Of a stretch of 64,000 nt of DNA, positions 62,536-64,000 are shown piece by piece. The position numbers were made by a program, and so were the translations under genes. The notes beneath the pieces are model-generated. The model was not told where the DNA came from, ran no database searches, and worked only from the letters and a program-made list of their open reading frames with translations. Every line of letters starts with the position of its first letter. The first letter of the stretch is position 1. Source of the DNA: Tepidibacillus_B infernus. Its GTDB lineage: Bacteria; Bacillota; Bacilli; Tepidibacillales; Tepidibacillaceae. The stretch covers positions 1,550,001 to 1,614,000 of the forward strand of contig NZ_JBLWFI010000001.1 in the NCBI RefSeq assembly GCF_048898065.1, given 5' to 3'.

Positions 62536-63378
62536 ATGATAAGTTTCTCAATTGAAAGATTAGGGAAGGGGATTAGCCAATTACGTACCTCTCTAAGCCT
62601 ATCGCAAGCTGAATTAGCTAAAGGGATTTGTACACAAGCACAAATTAGTAAAATTGAAAAAGGTCAAGCTATTCCCTCCGCTGAAACCATCTATTACATC
62701 TCAGAACGCTTAGGGGTTGATGTCAACTATTTTTTTGACATGGCGAAAAGTTCTCGTGAAGATTATGTAAAGGAAGTCATGTCACAAATTCGTAAAACTA
62801 TACGAAATAGAGATTATCTAGAAGTGATGAATACTGTTCTTGAAGTACAGGGTCATCCTTTGTTTCAGTCTAGTATAAACAAACAATTTCTGATGTGGCA
62901 TCATGGTATTGCGACTTTCTATTTAGAAAGTGATTCTGAAAAAGCCCTCAATTTGTTGCACGATTCTCTTCTACTCACTGCTAAAAATAAGGAATTTTAT
63001 TCCGAACGTGAAGTAGAAATTCTAAATAGCATCGGGATTATTCACAGTGAACTTGGAGATCACATAGAGGCAATATCTTTCTATCAAAAAGGAATTGAAC
63101 ATTTAAAACACCTTCCATTCCTACATGATCAATTATTAAAAGTTCGTTTAATGTACAACTTAGCAAAATCTTTAACCAAGATCGGTTCATACCGTGAATC
63201 ACTAAAATACTGTGAAAAAGGAATAAAAGCCTGTTTAAAAAATGAGTCCCTCTATCTTCTAGGTGAATTTTATTATCAAAAAGGGTATAATTTGTTTCAT
63301 GTACACAAAAACGATGAAGCAATTGCGTATATGAACAAAGCTATTTTTATCTTTAAAATAGGCTTTCTTGTCTTATAA
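62536..63378 (+). CDS. RNPP-like HTH/TPR transcriptional regulator (PlcR/NprR type)
   Basis: 280 residues. N-terminal HTH_3: GKGISQLRTSLSLSQAELAKG, TQAQISKIEKGQAIPSAETIY. After a linker there are TPR-like helical pairs (NSIGIIHSELGDHIEAISFYQKG and LAKSLTKIGSYRESLKYCEKG in parts; FYYQKGYNLFHVHKNDEAI). This is the layout of peptide-binding quorum regulators PlcR/NprR. It ends AIFIFKIGFLVL, lacking a final repeat, and may be slightly truncated. GTG 62530 is an alternative start. Confidence 0.8.
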   Translation: MISFSIERLGKGISQLRTSLSLSQAELAKGICTQAQISKIEKGQAIPSAETIYYISERLGVDVNYFFDMAKSSREDYVKEVMSQIRKTIRNRDYLEVMNTVLEVQGHPLFQSSINKQFLMWHHGIATFYLESDSEKALNLLHDSLLLTAKNKEFYSEREVEILNSIGIIHSELGDHIEAISFYQKGIEHLKHLPFLHDQLLKVRLMYNLAKSLTKIGSYRESLKYCEKGIKACLKNESLYLLGEFYYQKGYNLFHVHKNDEAIAYMNKAIFIFKIGFLVL

Positions 63379-63494
63379 TAGGCATAGGGAGTCTTCCTTA
63401 AGTCTTGGAGTTGGTGTAGTTACTTACTCATTCGACATTTTGGGAGGTACTCCTTTTTTGGCTTTTAAAAGCCTTGAGCCTGTAAGGCTCATAA

Positions 63495-63620
63495 TTATGA
63501 AATTGATTCAATTTGTTGAAAAAAGTATTCTTCGCCTTGTGCTGAATCATATGCAACCGCCCCTAAAACCAGTATATGCCGTCCACCAAAAAAGTGTATT
63601 CCCATTGTGTAACCACTCAT
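63495..63620 (-). pseudogene. Short coding-like fragment
   Basis: 41 residues from ATG 63620: MSGYTMGIHFFGGRHILVL, then AYDSAQGEEYFFQQIES. The frame is open upstream of the ATG (CNHLLSLAGK), the ribosome site is poor, and the text looks like the inside of a larger protein. Probably a gene remnant. Hairpins GAGCCT/AGGCTC and GGCTTTT/AAAAGCC follow it at 63459-63490. Confidence 0.4.
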
Positions 63621-63712
63621 TTTCCCGCCAAAGAAAGTAAGTGGTTACATCCTATGGAAATATTATATCGGAAAAAGAAAGAATAAGAATACCGTAATAT
63701 GCCAGGGCATAT

Positions 63713-63802
63713 TTATTTTTTTTTGATTAATTTTATTAGTAAATAGACTATTACTAAATTAGACAAAATAAGAATAACAGATGGTGATCCTAAATCGAAC
63801 AT
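63713..63802 (-). CDS. 29-residue hydrophobic membrane peptide
   Basis: AGGGGTG, 6 bases, ATG, then a short N-terminus (MFDLGSPS), one membrane helix (VILILSNLVIVYLLIKL) and a basic end IKKK. Size, single helix and Lys tail resemble type I toxin peptides or small membrane-protein modulators. A 15-bp inverted repeat lies 88 bases upstream. No homologue recognised. Confidence 0.5.
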   Translation of the reverse strand: MFDLGSPSVILILSNLVIVYLLIKLIKKK

Positions 63803-63889
63803 AAATTTCACCCCTCTTATATGTATGTAGATTGTTTTTTAACTTAATTATACTTTATCTCATTGTAGATAGACGTTAAACTCCAAAAG

Positions 63890-63931
63890 CACTAAAGAAT
63901 TGGATATATGGAAAAATCCAATTCTTTAGTG
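63890..63931. other. Perfect 15-bp inverted repeat
   Basis: CACTAAAGAATTGGA/TCCAATTCTTTAGTG around a 12-base loop. No long T-run follows on either strand. Could be a terminator of an unseen RNA, an operator, or the end of a mobile element. Positions 63932-64000 show nothing else. Confidence 0.6.
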
Positions 63932-64000
63932 TCAAAAATTTTAATTCTTTTCCGTTTACAATATATTACATTGAACCATCAGAATAATAATTGTCATCTT

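Noticed and set aside
63368..63640. 90-residue plus-strand frame after the HTH/TPR regulator
   Set aside because: It runs antisense to a more protein-like frame, crosses several hairpins and lacks a ribosome site.

Overview
The window is low-GC DNA from a Gram-positive bacterium of the order Bacillales. The evidence is the gene set and order: yneF, pepV, relQ, menF-D-H-B-E, lutABC, bpsAB, pepA, a yuiC-type 3D protein, yuiA, a coproheme-decarboxylase-like gene, and yumB/yumC-type flavoproteins. Strong AGGAGG-type ribosome sites and frequent TTG/GTG starts fit this. Two genes need UGA read as selenocysteine, which is rare in Bacillales. Together with an Fe-dependent alcohol dehydrogenase, a hydrogenase-4-like complex and menaquinone genes, this suggests a facultatively anaerobic or microaerophilic relative of genera such as Tepidibacillus or Vulcanibacillus. 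The genus is inference only.

Layout. 0-5.9 kb: Fe-alcohol dehydrogenase, an IS200/IS605-type tnpB element inserted in an IS3 remnant, yneF, pepV, relQ and a selenocysteine thioredoxin-like gene. 6-13.8 kb: an accessory patch bounded by two copies of a 176-bp direct repeat. It holds a toxin-antitoxin pair between two copies of a structured element, a BlaI/BlaR1-type pair whose sensor carries a nonsense codon, a methyltransferase, a truncated Nudix gene and a decayed IS21 element. 13.8-17.3 kb: secreted or lipoprotein genes and an ECF sigma/anti-sigma pair. 17.3-24.2 kb: the men operon and a divergent thioesterase. 24-34 kb: aldo/keto reductase, Nudix, GNAT, CapA and Mur-ligase-like genes, a selenocysteine peroxiredoxin, a glutamate-synthase-like FMN protein, and lutABC. 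34.2-35.5 kb: an inverted second copy of the tnpB element. 35.5-44 kb: small membrane and CBS proteins, a GH13 glucosidase with a cre site, a glutamine-repeat protein, bpsAB and a YuiF-type antiporter. 44-51.8 kb: a six-gene hydrogenase-4-like operon plus an ArsR gene. 51.9-61.3 kb: NSS transporter, pepA, DUF309, 3D-domain protein, HemQ-like protein, YuiA, Nudix, NDH-2, an Rrf2 regulator and a ferredoxin/flavodoxin-NADP reductase. 61.5-64 kb: small proteins and an RNPP-like HTH/TPR regulator.

How it fits together. The men genes, NDH-2, the lactate-oxidation proteins and the hydrogenase-4-like membrane complex describe a menaquinone-based electron-transfer network. The Sec-thioredoxin-like protein and Sec-peroxiredoxin are plausible parts of one peroxide-detoxifying route. 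The most unusual items are the two selenoproteins with matching SECIS hairpins, the hydrogenase-like complex whose catalytic subunit has lost one of four nickel-ligand cysteines, and a two-copy structured element with compensatory base changes flanking the toxin-antitoxin pair. Two runs of N, at 2205-2348 and 34571-35265, fall inside the two tnpB copies, so the orientation of the 32 kb between them is not secured by this sequence. No tRNA, rRNA or CRISPR array was seen.
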